Shown: positions 38,801-47,015 of the stretch, piece by piece
Layout: each line of letters starts with the position of its first letter
Numbering within the stretch: position 1 is the stretch's first letter
Origin: Amycolatopsis palatopharyngis
Lineage (GTDB): Bacteria > Actinomycetota > Actinomycetes > Mycobacteriales > Pseudonocardiaceae
DNA: 64,000 bases
Assembly: GCF_003385185.1 (NCBI RefSeq)
Contig: NZ_PQHZ01000023.1
Coordinates: forward strand, 1-64,000
Direction: 5' to 3'
Program-made: the position numbers and the translations under genes
Notes under the pieces: generated by a model
What the model saw: the letters and a program-made list of their open reading frames with translations, nothing else
Database searches by the model: none
Told to the model about the DNA's origin: nothing

Positions 38801-41390
38801 AGAATACGCACCACAAGGCGTCGCGCCCTGGCTGCGATGCTTCACAGAGACACTACGGCCGATCGACCCGTCAATACCGTCTGGACCGTCCACAACGGAA
38901 CGCGGGTCCCACCGTGCGTACATTGTGCGGGGACACCCGTTGAGTGGCCGTGTCGCGGACGTATTCGGTTCGGGGCTGCGGTACCCGCTGCTCTATGTTC
39001 CCGACCCTGCCGCGACCGATGTCCCTGCTGTCGTACTGGCCGCGGTCAAGGCTGCGGTGGACGCCGGTGGGCTGGTCGCGGTGGCGCACGACGCGGCCCT
39101 GCGGGGCTTCCTGCGCACTCTGCGGCACGAGCACCCCGCACTCGGCATCACGCTGTTACGCGTTCCGAGCACGGAGGAGGACCTGCGGGCAGCTCACCCG
39201 TACGCCACCGTGATACCGGGAGTATGGCGAGAGCGCGTGCTGACGGATGGTGAGGCTGGTGAGCCCGCCGAGAACCCGTTGGATCTCGATCAACAGGGTG
39301 ACGGGTACTTCCTCGGCCAGGACGACGTGCTGCTGGTGAGCGGTGGCAAGGGAATTGGTGTCGCCTGTGCGGTGGCGCTGGCCAGGGCATCTGGTGTCCG
39401 CCTCGCGATGCTCGGACGTTCTGACCCCGCCGACGACGCCGCGCTCCGCGATAATCTGCACAGACTTCACGAGGATGGCATCAACGCTGCCTATCACCGC
39501 GCCGACGTGACCGATCCGAAAGCCGTGGCAGAGGCCGTGGGGTGGCTGCGGGAACAACTGGGTCCGATTACCGGCGTGCTGCACTCCAGCGGCATCAACG
39601 AGCCCGCCGGGGTCGACCAGCTCGACGAGAATCGACTGCGCGCCCACCTCGCGCCGAAGATCACCGGACTGAGCAACCTGCTCGCCACTGTCGCCACCGA
39701 ACGGTTGCGGACACTGGTCACCTTCGGCTCGGTGATCGGTACCTGGGGGTTACCCGGCGAGAGCCACTACGCGTTGGCCAACGGTGTGTTGCGAGCCGAG
39801 ATGCAGCGTCTTCGCGACGCACTGCCGGACTGCCGGGTGCTCAACATTGACTGGTCGGTGTGGGCTGGGACGGGCATGGGGGAGCGTCTCGGTGTGCTCG
39901 ACACCCTCGCCCAGCTCGACGTTACCGCCATACCACTCGCCGAGGGCACGGACATGTTCCTGCGGCTGCTCGCGGCGAATGACCTTCCGGCTTCGGTCGC
40001 GGTGCACGGCAGACTCGGCGGGATGGACGGTTCGGCCGAGGTGGAAGCGGCCGAAACCGAAGCGGGCGCGGGCCGGTTCTTGGAGCGGGTTCGGATACAC
40101 CATCCCGGCGTGGAGCTGATCGCCGACGCCACACTGGGACTCTCGCGCGACGAGTACCTGAACGGCCATCGGATCGATGGCATCGTGGTACTGCCTGCGG
40201 TGCTGGGACTGGAGGCAATGGCACAGGCAGTGAACCGCCTGGTGGGCCACCCGGTACGGGAGGTGGCCGACCTTGTGCTGGACCGGCCGATCGTGGTGCC
40301 GGACGAGGGCAGCAGAATCATCCGCATCTGTGCGCTCCGGCGTGGCGACATCGTCGACGTCGTCGTGCGTAGCGACGAAACCGGGTTCCGTGCCGAGCAC
40401 CTCCGCGCCTCCTTCCTCGTGGCAGCGAATCCAGAGCCGGTGCCGCCGGAACCACAAGCGGCGGACACCGGATCGGTTGTGGACGGCGAAGACCTGTACG
40501 GACCGGTGTATTTCCATACCGGGCGCTTTCGGCGAGTGCGAGAACTCGTCGCCCACGGGGCCCGGCGCTGCCAGATACGAGTGCTGGCCAAGGAGGACGA
40601 CCCGTGGTTCGACACCGCGCCGCTGCTGGGGAGTCCAGCGGTGAACGATGCCGCCGTACACGCGTTGCAGGCGTGCGTCCCGCATCGAAGACTGCTGCCG
40701 GTGCGGTGTGAGCGAATGAGTTTCGCGCCGGCGGCGGAGACGGAACTGCACCTGTGCGCGGCCGAACGCTCCGCGAGCGGCGGCGAGTACATCTGGGATG
40801 TCGTAGCGTACGGCGCGGGCGGCGCCGCCGTGATCACGTGGCACGGTCTGACCCTGGCCGACGCCGGGCCGCTGCCGCCGACCGACGCATGGCCGCTGCC
40901 GCTGCTCGCGGTCCATGTTGAACGGACGGTCACCACGATCGGCCTCGACAAGGCGTTGCGGGTCTCGATCCTGCCGGATAGCGCGGAGACCAATGCCACG
41001 CTGGCGGACGCTCGCTCAGTAGCCCGTGCCGCGGGCGTCGTGCTGACTGTCGCCGGGGGAGAGCGTTCAGCCTGTGCCGCTCGCACCGTAGCGAGTAGGA
41101 GCCACGACGAGTGGTGCCGACTCCTCGGTGAACGGGTGGACGCAGTCGAAGAGATGCAGGCACAGTGCCCCGAATCCTACGATTCTCGTGCTAGCCGGAT
41201 TCGGACGGCCGTGGAGTGCCTGTCCAGTGCGGACAGTGGACCTCTGCTGCTGGAGGGGGTGTACGACGGAGGTTGGGTGGTTCTGCGCTGCGGCTCGGCG
41301 CGCATTGCAACTGTCGTCGTTCCAGTAGCCGACGGCGCGACGCCGCTGGCGATCGCGATCCTGTCGGGGCCGCGGGAGGACCGGCGCTGA
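35856..41390 (+). CDS. pksE: Enediyne iterative type I polyketide synthase (PKSE)
   Basis: An 1844-aa synthase that makes the linear polyene precursor of the warhead. Domains by residue: KS about 5-465 (Cys in DGACASSLLA near 218, HEGHGTGT, NIGHTKAAAG), AT about 575-850 (GHSLGEFAAL near 627), ACP about 905-975 (LLGDLHLTSLRVV, Ser near 933), KR about 1155-1340 (LVSGGKGIG, then FGSVIGTWG and SHYALAN), DH from about 1415 (LNGHRIDGIVVLPAV), and a C-terminal PPTase-like end (about 1690-1844). The last shows SYDSRASRIRTAVECLSSAD, where the usual Trp and Lys of the W...E...K pattern seem replaced. Length is near the lower end for the family. The domain order excludes a modular PKS. Confidence 0.95.
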   Translation: MSGESEERAEPIAVVGMACRYPDAEAPEQLWEIALEGRRTFRRLPKERLDPDDYWDRDPAAADRTYSAYAAVLDGWEFDRARFRVPASVYRAADPAHWLALETADKALADAGRPGGAGLVRDRVGVLVGNTLTGEVTRARTLRLRWPYVRRVLASAMAAEGLSDERLRAVLDRAAERYLAPFPEVDDETLAGSLSNTIAGRICNHFDFGGGGYTVDGACASSLLALITACRALRDRSVDFALAGGVDLSLDPFELVGFAKTGALAAGRMRVYDERSAGFWPGEGCGMVALMRAADARSAGFSVRAEIAGWGVSSDGSGGITRPERTGQLLALRRAYASGGLDPARVLLHEGHGTGTAVGDETELAALAELRGEATRPAVLGSIKANIGHTKAAAGAASLIKTVCSLESGLLPPTTGCERPHPALRAAAEVLTAADRPRAWPDGTRLAGVSAMGFGGINTHVVLRGTADARRDTVEVRGPAPRVDVVPLEGRDVGELHAMLGRLAELAPRLSEAQLGDVACRFGQQGAGHGPRVALVAASPEELAARAEAASALLATLPDSGLVARDGVYAAGRVRGNVCLLFPGQGAPVRAQGEGTEAVQPAIHRESLVALRWLQRLGARAFAAIGHSLGEFAALVWAGCLSEQDAERLVRERGRLMEGAGTTGTGMLSVTADARQALALCEGSALVIAAFNGPHSHVLAGPLPDLRAAAERARTTGLHTALLPVSHAFHSPAVAGCVPEFRTLLSEAGFHPPERHVVSTVSGQPISASDDLVELLCRQITEPVRFACAFDEIAEDIDLFCEVGPGRTLGALVAQASAVPVVGVDQHGDARTRAEAAAALFAAKAVPDLTPLFAERAARPIDIWRDPVFLANPCSTAPGTPHRESLAPVPEEPHPVVAAGPAEVVCELVATMTELDPTLITPELRLLGDLHLTSLRVVQLVAAAAEAAGRGRPEAPLSVADATVADLIDVVEQLPTAKAASAEYAPQGVAPWLRCFTETLRPIDPSIPSGPSTTERGSHRAYIVRGHPLSGRVADVFGSGLRYPLLYVPDPAATDVPAVVLAAVKAAVDAGGLVAVAHDAALRGFLRTLRHEHPALGITLLRVPSTEEDLRAAHPYATVIPGVWRERVLTDGEAGEPAENPLDLDQQGDGYFLGQDDVLLVSGGKGIGVACAVALARASGVRLAMLGRSDPADDAALRDNLHRLHEDGINAAYHRADVTDPKAVAEAVGWLREQLGPITGVLHSSGINEPAGVDQLDENRLRAHLAPKITGLSNLLATVATERLRTLVTFGSVIGTWGLPGESHYALANGVLRAEMQRLRDALPDCRVLNIDWSVWAGTGMGERLGVLDTLAQLDVTAIPLAEGTDMFLRLLAANDLPASVAVHGRLGGMDGSAEVEAAETEAGAGRFLERVRIHHPGVELIADATLGLSRDEYLNGHRIDGIVVLPAVLGLEAMAQAVNRLVGHPVREVADLVLDRPIVVPDEGSRIIRICALRRGDIVDVVVRSDETGFRAEHLRASFLVAANPEPVPPEPQAADTGSVVDGEDLYGPVYFHTGRFRRVRELVAHGARRCQIRVLAKEDDPWFDTAPLLGSPAVNDAAVHALQACVPHRRLLPVRCERMSFAPAAETELHLCAAERSASGGEYIWDVVAYGAGGAAVITWHGLTLADAGPLPPTDAWPLPLLAVHVERTVTTIGLDKALRVSILPDSAETNATLADARSVARAAGVVLTVAGGERSACAARTVASRSHDEWCRLLGERVDAVEEMQAQCPESYDSRASRIRTAVECLSSADSGPLLLEGVYDGGWVVLRCGSARIATVVVPVADGATPLAIAILSGPREDRR

Positions 41391-41830
41391 TGTGGAGCAC
41401 ACCGAGCTATGACTACCGGCACCTGGTGACGCTGGAGGAGACGAATGTGGTCGGAAACGTCTACTTCTCGAACTACGTTCGCTGGCAAGGACACTGTCGC
41501 GAGCACTTCCTCATGGAACGAGCGCCGGGAGTGCTGCGGGCGTTGACCGACGACCTCGCACTCGTGACGGTCTCCTGCGGCTGCGACTATTTCAGCGAAC
41601 TCTACGCGGCGGACACCGTCGAACTCCGGATGACACTCGACGTCGTGGAGGACAACAGGGTGTCGATGGCGTTCGGCTACTACCGGGTCAACGCGGCACA
41701 GGCAGAACTCGTCGCACGCGGCAGCCAGACAGTCGCGTGTATGCGGCGGGGTTCGCACGGCGTCGAACCGGTACCCGTGCCGGTCGAACTGGCTCAAGCG
41801 TTGAAGCCGTACCGCCCGCTCGCGTGCTGA
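41390..41830 (+). CDS. Enediyne hot-dog thioesterase TEBC
   Basis: A 146-aa hot-dog-fold thioesterase that releases the polyene from PKSE. Motifs: YRHLVTLEETNVVGNVYFSN near the start (E and N-V-Y-F conserved in CalE7/SgcE10-type enzymes), WQGHCREHFL, and SCGCDYFSELYAADTVELRM. The stop of PKSE and the ATG overlap (TGATG). The catalytic Arg/Glu region looks conserved. It is the last obligatory member of the cassette. Confidence 0.93.
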   Translation: MWSTPSYDYRHLVTLEETNVVGNVYFSNYVRWQGHCREHFLMERAPGVLRALTDDLALVTVSCGCDYFSELYAADTVELRMTLDVVEDNRVSMAFGYYRVNAAQAELVARGSQTVACMRRGSHGVEPVPVPVELAQALKPYRPLAC

Positions 41831-43299
41831 GTCAGCCGCGAGCCCAATCGCTTCCGCTGGCCGCGATCGTGGCCGGATGTGTCCTGGTGGCGGGAACTTC
41901 GGTGTGGCACGTCTACGGAATCTTCGTGCACGGGCCGATGAGCGGTGCCTCGATGAACGCAGGGGCAACCGGCTCGCACAGGGACCAGATGACACTGATC
42001 GCGATCGGCGTGCTGCTCGCGCTGGCCGGCCTTCTCGTTCGCCCCACGGTGCGGCGTGCGGCGCGTCCACCTTCCGGGGCGGTCCGGAAGGCAGCGCTGT
42101 GCGTGCTCACGTTCGCGATGATCGTCGACGTGTCCAAGACCGCGACACTCGGGTTCGTACTTCCCGGAATGCGCGCCGAGTACGGCATCAGCGCGCAGGA
42201 GGCCGCACTTCTGCCGGTGTGCGGGCTCGCCGGAACCGTACTCGGCTCGCTCGTGTGGGGCTCCCTGGTGGACCGGCTGGGGGTGCGGCGCGCCCTGCTG
42301 CTGGCCACCCTCGGATTTATCGCCACCTCGGTCTGCGGGTCAATGCCGACCTATGCCGGAAACCTGGTGATGTGCGGGCTGATGGGGTTCGCCGTCGGCG
42401 GCCTCGTGCCGGTCGTGTTCTCCGCGATCACCGCACTGGTGCCCGCACACCGTGTTCCCGCTGTAGGTGCCCTCGTGGCCGGGATCGCCACGGCAGGCGG
42501 TTACCTGGTGGCGAGTCAGTCGGCGGTGCTGCTCGGTAGCGACCACGGGTGGCGCTCGCTGTGGCTGGTCGGTGCGTTCAGCGGAGCACTGCTGTTCCTC
42601 GTGCTGCCCTGTGTGCCAGCGTGGTGTGACGACGCCGCGCGTCGCCCAGTTCTGCCTCCGCGGCGCGCTGCTGCCGTGCCTGCGTACGTGGGCGAGTTGC
42701 GCGGGAGGTATGTCTTCTTCGGATTCATGGCCGGGCTGGTCGCGCTCGGCGTTCTCACGTGGGTTCCCACTGTGTTGCGATCCGCCGGACTGGACGGTGG
42801 AGCGGGGGAACGGCTACTGGCTTCTCAGGCGTGGGTCGCGCTACCGGCGGCCGTCGTCCTGGCGCTGGTCTTGAGCCGTTACTCCGCAGAGCGTTGCGCT
42901 CTTGTCGTGGCCACCGGGGCCGGTGCGGCACTGATGGTGACCGGAGCTGTGCTCGCCGCCGGACAGCACGGTTGGCTGCTCACCGTCGCGCTCACGGCCA
43001 CGGTGTTCTTCAGTAACGCGATGACTGCCGCGATCGTGCCCATGGCGTCGGTCCATTTCGTCCGTCAGCGACGCGGGCGAGGGATCGGCAGGATCGCGGG
43101 TGCGAGCAAACTGGGCGGCCTCGTTGGTCCTGTCGCACTGGCTTCGGTGATCACCGCGCCGCTCGGCTTCTTTGTCGTGGCCATTGTGGTCGGTGCTGGC
43201 ACCGTTGCCGCCGGCGTGGTCATGGTGGCACGGCGACCAGCGGTCACTGCGGTACCGTTGCGGGATGACGCGCGTAGCGGAAGCGGGCGGGCGGCGTGA
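41824..43299 (+). CDS. MFS transporter, likely enediyne export/self-resistance
   Basis: A 491-aa transporter of the major facilitator superfamily. Two extra N-terminal hydrophobic segments (AAIVAGCVLVAGTSVWHV and LIAIGVLLALAGLLV) precede a 12-helix MFS core with the loop 2-3 motif GSLVDRLGVRRALL. GTG 41824 overlaps the TEBC stop by 7 nt, so it belongs to the warhead operon. Position suggests export of the product or self-protection, but substrate specificity cannot be read from sequence. It overlaps the next regulator by 35 nt. Confidence 0.82.
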   Translation: MLSQPRAQSLPLAAIVAGCVLVAGTSVWHVYGIFVHGPMSGASMNAGATGSHRDQMTLIAIGVLLALAGLLVRPTVRRAARPPSGAVRKAALCVLTFAMIVDVSKTATLGFVLPGMRAEYGISAQEAALLPVCGLAGTVLGSLVWGSLVDRLGVRRALLLATLGFIATSVCGSMPTYAGNLVMCGLMGFAVGGLVPVVFSAITALVPAHRVPAVGALVAGIATAGGYLVASQSAVLLGSDHGWRSLWLVGAFSGALLFLVLPCVPAWCDDAARRPVLPPRRAAAVPAYVGELRGRYVFFGFMAGLVALGVLTWVPTVLRSAGLDGGAGERLLASQAWVALPAAVVLALVLSRYSAERCALVVATGAGAALMVTGAVLAAGQHGWLLTVALTATVFFSNAMTAAIVPMASVHFVRQRRGRGIGRIAGASKLGGLVGPVALASVITAPLGFFVVAIVVGAGTVAAGVVMVARRPAVTAVPLRDDARSGSGRAA

Positions 43300-43933
43300 G
43301 CGCAACTACCGCCAGTACTGCGGCCTCGCGGCCGCACTGGATGCCGTCGGCGAGCGCTGGACGTTGCTCGTCGTCCGCGAACTCGCGCTGGGCCCTCGGC
43401 GATACAGCGAACTGCTCGCCGACCTGCCCGGAATCGGCACGAACCTGCTGGCCGATCGGCTACGGAAGCTGTGCGAACTCGGCGTGGTGCGTCGCGTGGA
43501 CAGCGCTTCCGGCGGGCACCGTTACGAACTGACCGACACCGGCGAGTCGCTGCGCGAGCCGGTCCGAGCGCTGGCGCGCTGGGGAATATCGCTGCTCGGC
43601 GAGATGCCGGAAGAGGCAACCGTGCGCGCCCACTGGGGTTTTCTCGCGGTGGAAGCGATGGCGAACGCCGCGCAAATGCCGGAAGTGCGGGAAACCTACG
43701 AGTTCAGAGTGGACGAAGAGGTGTTCCATCTGCGAGTGGTCAACGGCGCCGCGTCGGCGGTGCGAGGTCCTGCGGAGGACCCCGTGCTGACGGCCACGAC
43801 CGACGCGGCGACGTTCGCGAGGATCGGCGCCGGGGCGCTGACGCCGATCGAGGCGACCGCGACGGGATCGCTGACCCTGACCGGCGACCCCGGCGCGGTG
43901 CTGCGGTGTTCTGCGATACTCGGCCTTTCCTAA
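43265..43933 (+). CDS. HxlR-family regulator with C-terminal SCP2-like domain
   Basis: A 222-aa protein. The HxlR winged helix is at about 12-105 (YCGLAAALDAVGERWTLLVV, RELALGPRRYSELLADLPGI, NLLADRLRKLCELGVVRRV), then a sterol-carrier-like domain (about 130-220, ending SLTLTGDPGAVLRCSAILG). HxlR-SCP2 fusions are common one-component repressors of drug or lipid genes in actinomycetes. ATG 43265 lies inside the MFS gene, so it is coupled to the exporter and may control the operon in response to a hydrophobic ligand (inference). Confidence 0.82.
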   Translation: MTRVAEAGGRRERNYRQYCGLAAALDAVGERWTLLVVRELALGPRRYSELLADLPGIGTNLLADRLRKLCELGVVRRVDSASGGHRYELTDTGESLREPVRALARWGISLLGEMPEEATVRAHWGFLAVEAMANAAQMPEVRETYEFRVDEEVFHLRVVNGAASAVRGPAEDPVLTATTDAATFARIGAGALTPIEATATGSLTLTGDPGAVLRCSAILGLS

Positions 43934-43945
43934 CCAGGCGCCCGG

Positions 43946-44698
43946 CTACAGCCCGCCGACCTTGACCGGGAACTTGTCGATCGAGGCGACGACCTCGTCG
44001 GGGTTGTCCGGGATGACCAGGTTGATCGGGTTCTGCAGCTGGTAGATCTCGCCCTTCGGAGGAAAGTTGTCGAGCTGACCGATGAGTTTGCCCGGCTCCT
44101 TGGTCGAGAGCACCAGTGGCTCCGGCGCCCGGCTCAGCGACACCCCGAGCGCTCGCCGCATCAGCTCCTCCGGCGGCCTCTCGATGGTCATGGTGAAGTC
44201 CAGGAACATGGTCTGCTCCCACTTCGGCGGTGACTGGGACAGCATCTTCACCAGGCTGTCCGGCGTGGTCTCGAAGTCGCCCTGCTCGATCGTGATCTCG
44301 CCGAGGCCCTGGTCCTGGCGAGAACCGGGATCGTTGCCCTCGCCGTTGTCGTTGGCGGAAACCTTATGACCGATCACCTTGAGCCGCAGACTCCACGGGT
44401 CCAAGGGGTCGCTCGCCTCCACCCGGACGCGGATCTCACCCCTGAAGTCCACAGTGACCGTGGCGGCTCGCACCGTCAGTGGTGTGTTGACGGCGAGACA
44501 ACTACACGGAATCTCCGCGCCGAGCGGTGGTGGTGACGGGATCTGCCGCGGCGACTGTGCGGCGAACGCCGGCGCACCACCGAATGCCGCCAGCCCTGCC
44601 GCCGCACCGGCAAAGGCCGCCGAGGTCTTGAAGAAGTCCCGGCGATTGGGCCCACGTGCGGAGTTTTCGCCAGTTTCGTCGTTGTCCGAGTTCGTCAT
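43946..44698 (-). CDS. Tat-exported protein of unknown function
   Basis: A 250-aa protein with a twin-arginine signal (NRRDFFKTSAAFAGAAAGLA, cleavage probably after AFA near 47). The mature part is beta-rich (TVDFRGEIRVRVEAS, ITIEQGDFETTP) with two Cys close together (IPCSCL), and a C-terminal GEIYQLQNPINLVIPDNPDE. No family was recognised. It is convergent with the HxlR gene (12 nt apart), so it is not in the enediyne operon. A metal or redox cofactor is possible because the Tat route exports folded proteins. Confidence 0.7.
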   Translation of the reverse strand: MTNSDNDETGENSARGPNRRDFFKTSAAFAGAAAGLAAFGGAPAFAAQSPRQIPSPPPLGAEIPCSCLAVNTPLTVRAATVTVDFRGEIRVRVEASDPLDPWSLRLKVIGHKVSANDNGEGNDPGSRQDQGLGEITIEQGDFETTPDSLVKMLSQSPPKWEQTMFLDFTMTIERPPEELMRRALGVSLSRAPEPLVLSTKEPGKLIGQLDNFPPKGEIYQLQNPINLVIPDNPDEVVASIDKFPVKVGGL

Positions 44699-45005
44699 CT
44701 GTGGCCTTGCCTTTCTGGCTGGACTACATCAGGACGCGAGGCCCGGAAACCGGAACTCAACGCGACGAACTTTAAATTAATATAGTTCGAAGGGTGGTGA
44801 TGCTCGAACGACCGCATGTCCCCGACCTGGGCGACAAGATTCACGCCACCGTGCGGAGAACTGGGAGGAAGCAGAACAACATTCATCTATCCCGGTGGCA
44901 CAACCGGAGGTTGCTTCCGATCAAGGCATCGAGTTCGCGCTGACGGCGACACCTGTGCGATAAGCTCGCCGTACGCTACGAGTGTCGGCGACTTTGGGAC
45001 ACGGC
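44699..45005. other. Intergenic, with an IS5-like transposase scrap
   Basis: An AT-rich tract near 44770-44790 (TTTAAATTAATATAG) may be a promoter of the exported-protein gene. Plus-strand positions 44953-44982 encode CDKLAVRYEC, like the end of IS5-type transposases, but too short to be sure. Nothing else is seen. Confidence 0.3.
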
Positions 45006-45746
45006 CTACGAGGCGCCGTGCTGGCGGGCCAGTTCGGTGAGTCGCTCGGCGCCATCCGTCCAGGCGCTGCCGTGGCCCATGAGTACCGTCCGGGCTCCGG
45101 TCTCCGCGATCACACCCAACGACTCCAGGGCACGCTCCGGGTCCACGGTGGCCGCTCCCGAGATGATCTGCGGCGTTCGTGTGCCGCGATACGGATTGAG
45201 CGTCACCACAGCGTCGCCAGCGATGACCGTATCGCGCTCCGGGAGGTGGAACGCACAGTGACCCAACGTGTGGCCGGGGGTGAACAACACCCGCGGTACG
45301 CCCGGCACTGGCAATTTAGCGTCACGAATCCGGTGCACCTCTTTGATCGGCTTCGGCCACCATGCGCGATTCTTCATGAAACTGGCGACCATAGGCATCG
45401 CCTTGAACTGAGTCACCAGGTACCACGTGAGCGGACGGGCGCGACCGTATTGACGCGGGTGCCGCGTCAGCGGCACATCGTTGTCGTGGATATAGATCGG
45501 CACGCCCACCTCGGACCGCAACTGCTCTGCGAACCCGAGATGGTCGAAGTGCCCGTGGGTCAACACCAACGCCTTGATATCGCGGAGCTGCTTCCCCAGA
45601 TCACCCAGAGCCTGCTGCAGCGAAGCCCACGACGTCGGCAGGCCTGCGTCAATGATGGTGAGCCCCTCGTCATCCTCGACGATGAACCAGTTGACGTAGG
45701 AGTCCTCCACGCAGTGAACTCCATCCGCGACGTTCTTCTTCAGCAT
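45006..45746 (-). CDS. MBL-fold metallo-hydrolase
   Basis: A 246-aa metallo-beta-lactamase-fold enzyme. The metal-binding motif LTHGHFDHLG (about 60-69), the second His region FTPGHTLGHCAFHL, Asp in IAGDAVV and a C-terminal MGHGSAW are all present, so a binuclear Zn site should form. It resembles glyoxalase II/SoxH-like hydrolases; the substrate is unknown. It has a GGAGAT ribosome site before ATG 45746. No operon partner. Confidence 0.85.
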   Translation of the reverse strand: MLKKNVADGVHCVEDSYVNWFIVEDDEGLTIIDAGLPTSWASLQQALGDLGKQLRDIKALVLTHGHFDHLGFAEQLRSEVGVPIYIHDNDVPLTRHPRQYGRARPLTWYLVTQFKAMPMVASFMKNRAWWPKPIKEVHRIRDAKLPVPGVPRVLFTPGHTLGHCAFHLPERDTVIAGDAVVTLNPYRGTRTPQIISGAATVDPERALESLGVIAETGARTVLMGHGSAWTDGAERLTELARQHGAS

Positions 45747-46050
45747 CGTGATCTCCTTGCACTCGGCCTTGGCAGTCGGCTACCCGTGGCAAGGACTTTC
45801 ATGTCGCCGTCTACCGAATACTTGGCAGAGCCGAGAAGGCACTTCGCGAACAGTGCGTAGCCAGACGTGATGGCGTCTCACAGGAGTTTGGCTGACGATC
45901 TGGAGCTCGAGAACCCCGGATCCATCGAAGTCCTGAACGGCCGTGCACCGCAGCCGGGATCGGCGACGAGGCGCAGTTCGCGTTCAACTGCAGTGCCACT
46001 TCCGCTACCATCGCCCGGGCTACTTTGCGGTAGTGGAATGAGAAGTTTTC

Positions 46051-46194
46051 ACCCTGGGTATCGTGATGGAACGCCACTCCTACCCGGAACAGGACGCGTT
46101 CGCCCTGCACCAAAGTCTCGCAGTACCTCAACATCAAACTGCGCGACTCGCGCACACCATCAACACCACCGGCGAAATCCCCCACGCGCCGTAA
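46051..46194 (+). pseudogene. ANTAR-domain protein remnant with two compensating frameshifts
   Basis: The frame starts TLGIVMERHSYPEQDAFAL, a clear ANTAR helix. It then shifts (the conserved KVSQYLNIKLRD is in frame +2) and returns for LAHTINTTGEIPHAP and a stop. The tail matches the fragment at 49390-49515. ANTAR domains bind RNA hairpins to control antitermination; the GAF/PAS sensor part is gone. The ~300 nt upstream (45747-46050) shows no clear gene. Confidence 0.55.
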
Positions 46195-46345
46195 AGCTGC
46201 GCGTCCCGGCGAGCTTGGACGTCGGAGTCGAACACCCGCCGGGCCGGCGCGACGAAGGCATCCTGATGGTCTGGCCGCGGGTTCCCGTCTGACTGGGGCG
46301 CGCCGTAACGCCGCAATTGGGTGACATGCGCCGAGTCGACTCCCG

Positions 46346-46978
46346 TCAGGTGCTCCCTGGCTTCGTTGCGGCGAGGCGTTCCATGGTGCCTGCCTTGAGC
46401 CGTTGCTGGTGTTGGATGACGAACCCGCAGCCCTGCACGAGTGGCAGTGGTCGGCGGGTCTGGTAGTCGCCGAGTGTGCGGACGGTCAGTATCTCCAGCA
46501 GTCGCTGTCCGAAGTGAATCAACCGGTGGTGACTGCCGATGTGGTCGAGCAGTAGCAGTGTCCCGCCGGGGCGCAGGACCCGGTACATCTCGGCGATCGC
46601 CGCCCGCTCGTCGGGAATGCCGCACAGGGACAGGGTGCAGACCACGGTGTCGAACGATGCGTCGGGAAACGGCAACTCCTGGGCGTCGGCCTCCCGAAGG
46701 TCCACGAGACGGCCGAGTTGGGTGGCGCGCTGCCGGGCGATGTCGAGCATGGCGGGGCTGAAGTCGATTCCGGTGAGCCGCGTCTCCTCCGGGTAGTACC
46801 CCAGGTTGCGGCCCGTGCCGATGGCGACCTCCAGTACCTCGCCGGTGGCCTTGGCGCAGACCCAGGCTCGGCCGTCGCCGAACTGCAGGCGTTCGCACCA
46901 GCCGATGTCGCGGTCGTAACGTGGTGCGTACCGTTCCCAGAGTTCCCGCAGTCGCTGGGTGTTGTCGTGTTCGCTCAT
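46346..46978 (-). CDS. Class I SAM-dependent methyltransferase (UbiE/Methyltransf_11 type)
   Basis: A 210-aa enzyme. Motif I is EVLEVAIGTGRNLGYYP (about 48), followed by LTGIDFSPAMLDIARQRA, the post-I acidic loop READAQELPFPDASFD, motif II VVCTLSLCGIP, and YRVLRPGGTLLLLDHIG. The substrate is not predictable; relatives methylate quinones, phospholipids or small natural products. It is co-directional with, and 37 nt downstream of, the ABC permease gene, so it is probably in the same MarR-controlled transcript. Confidence 0.85.
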   Translation of the reverse strand: MSEHDNTQRLRELWERYAPRYDRDIGWCERLQFGDGRAWVCAKATGEVLEVAIGTGRNLGYYPEETRLTGIDFSPAMLDIARQRATQLGRLVDLREADAQELPFPDASFDTVVCTLSLCGIPDERAAIAEMYRVLRPGGTLLLLDHIGSHHRLIHFGQRLLEILTVRTLGDYQTRRPLPLVQGCGFVIQHQQRLKAGTMERLAATKPGST

Positions 46979-47015
46979 GAGGTCGTCGTCGCTTTCTTGT
47001 CCGGTGGCAGGGTGG

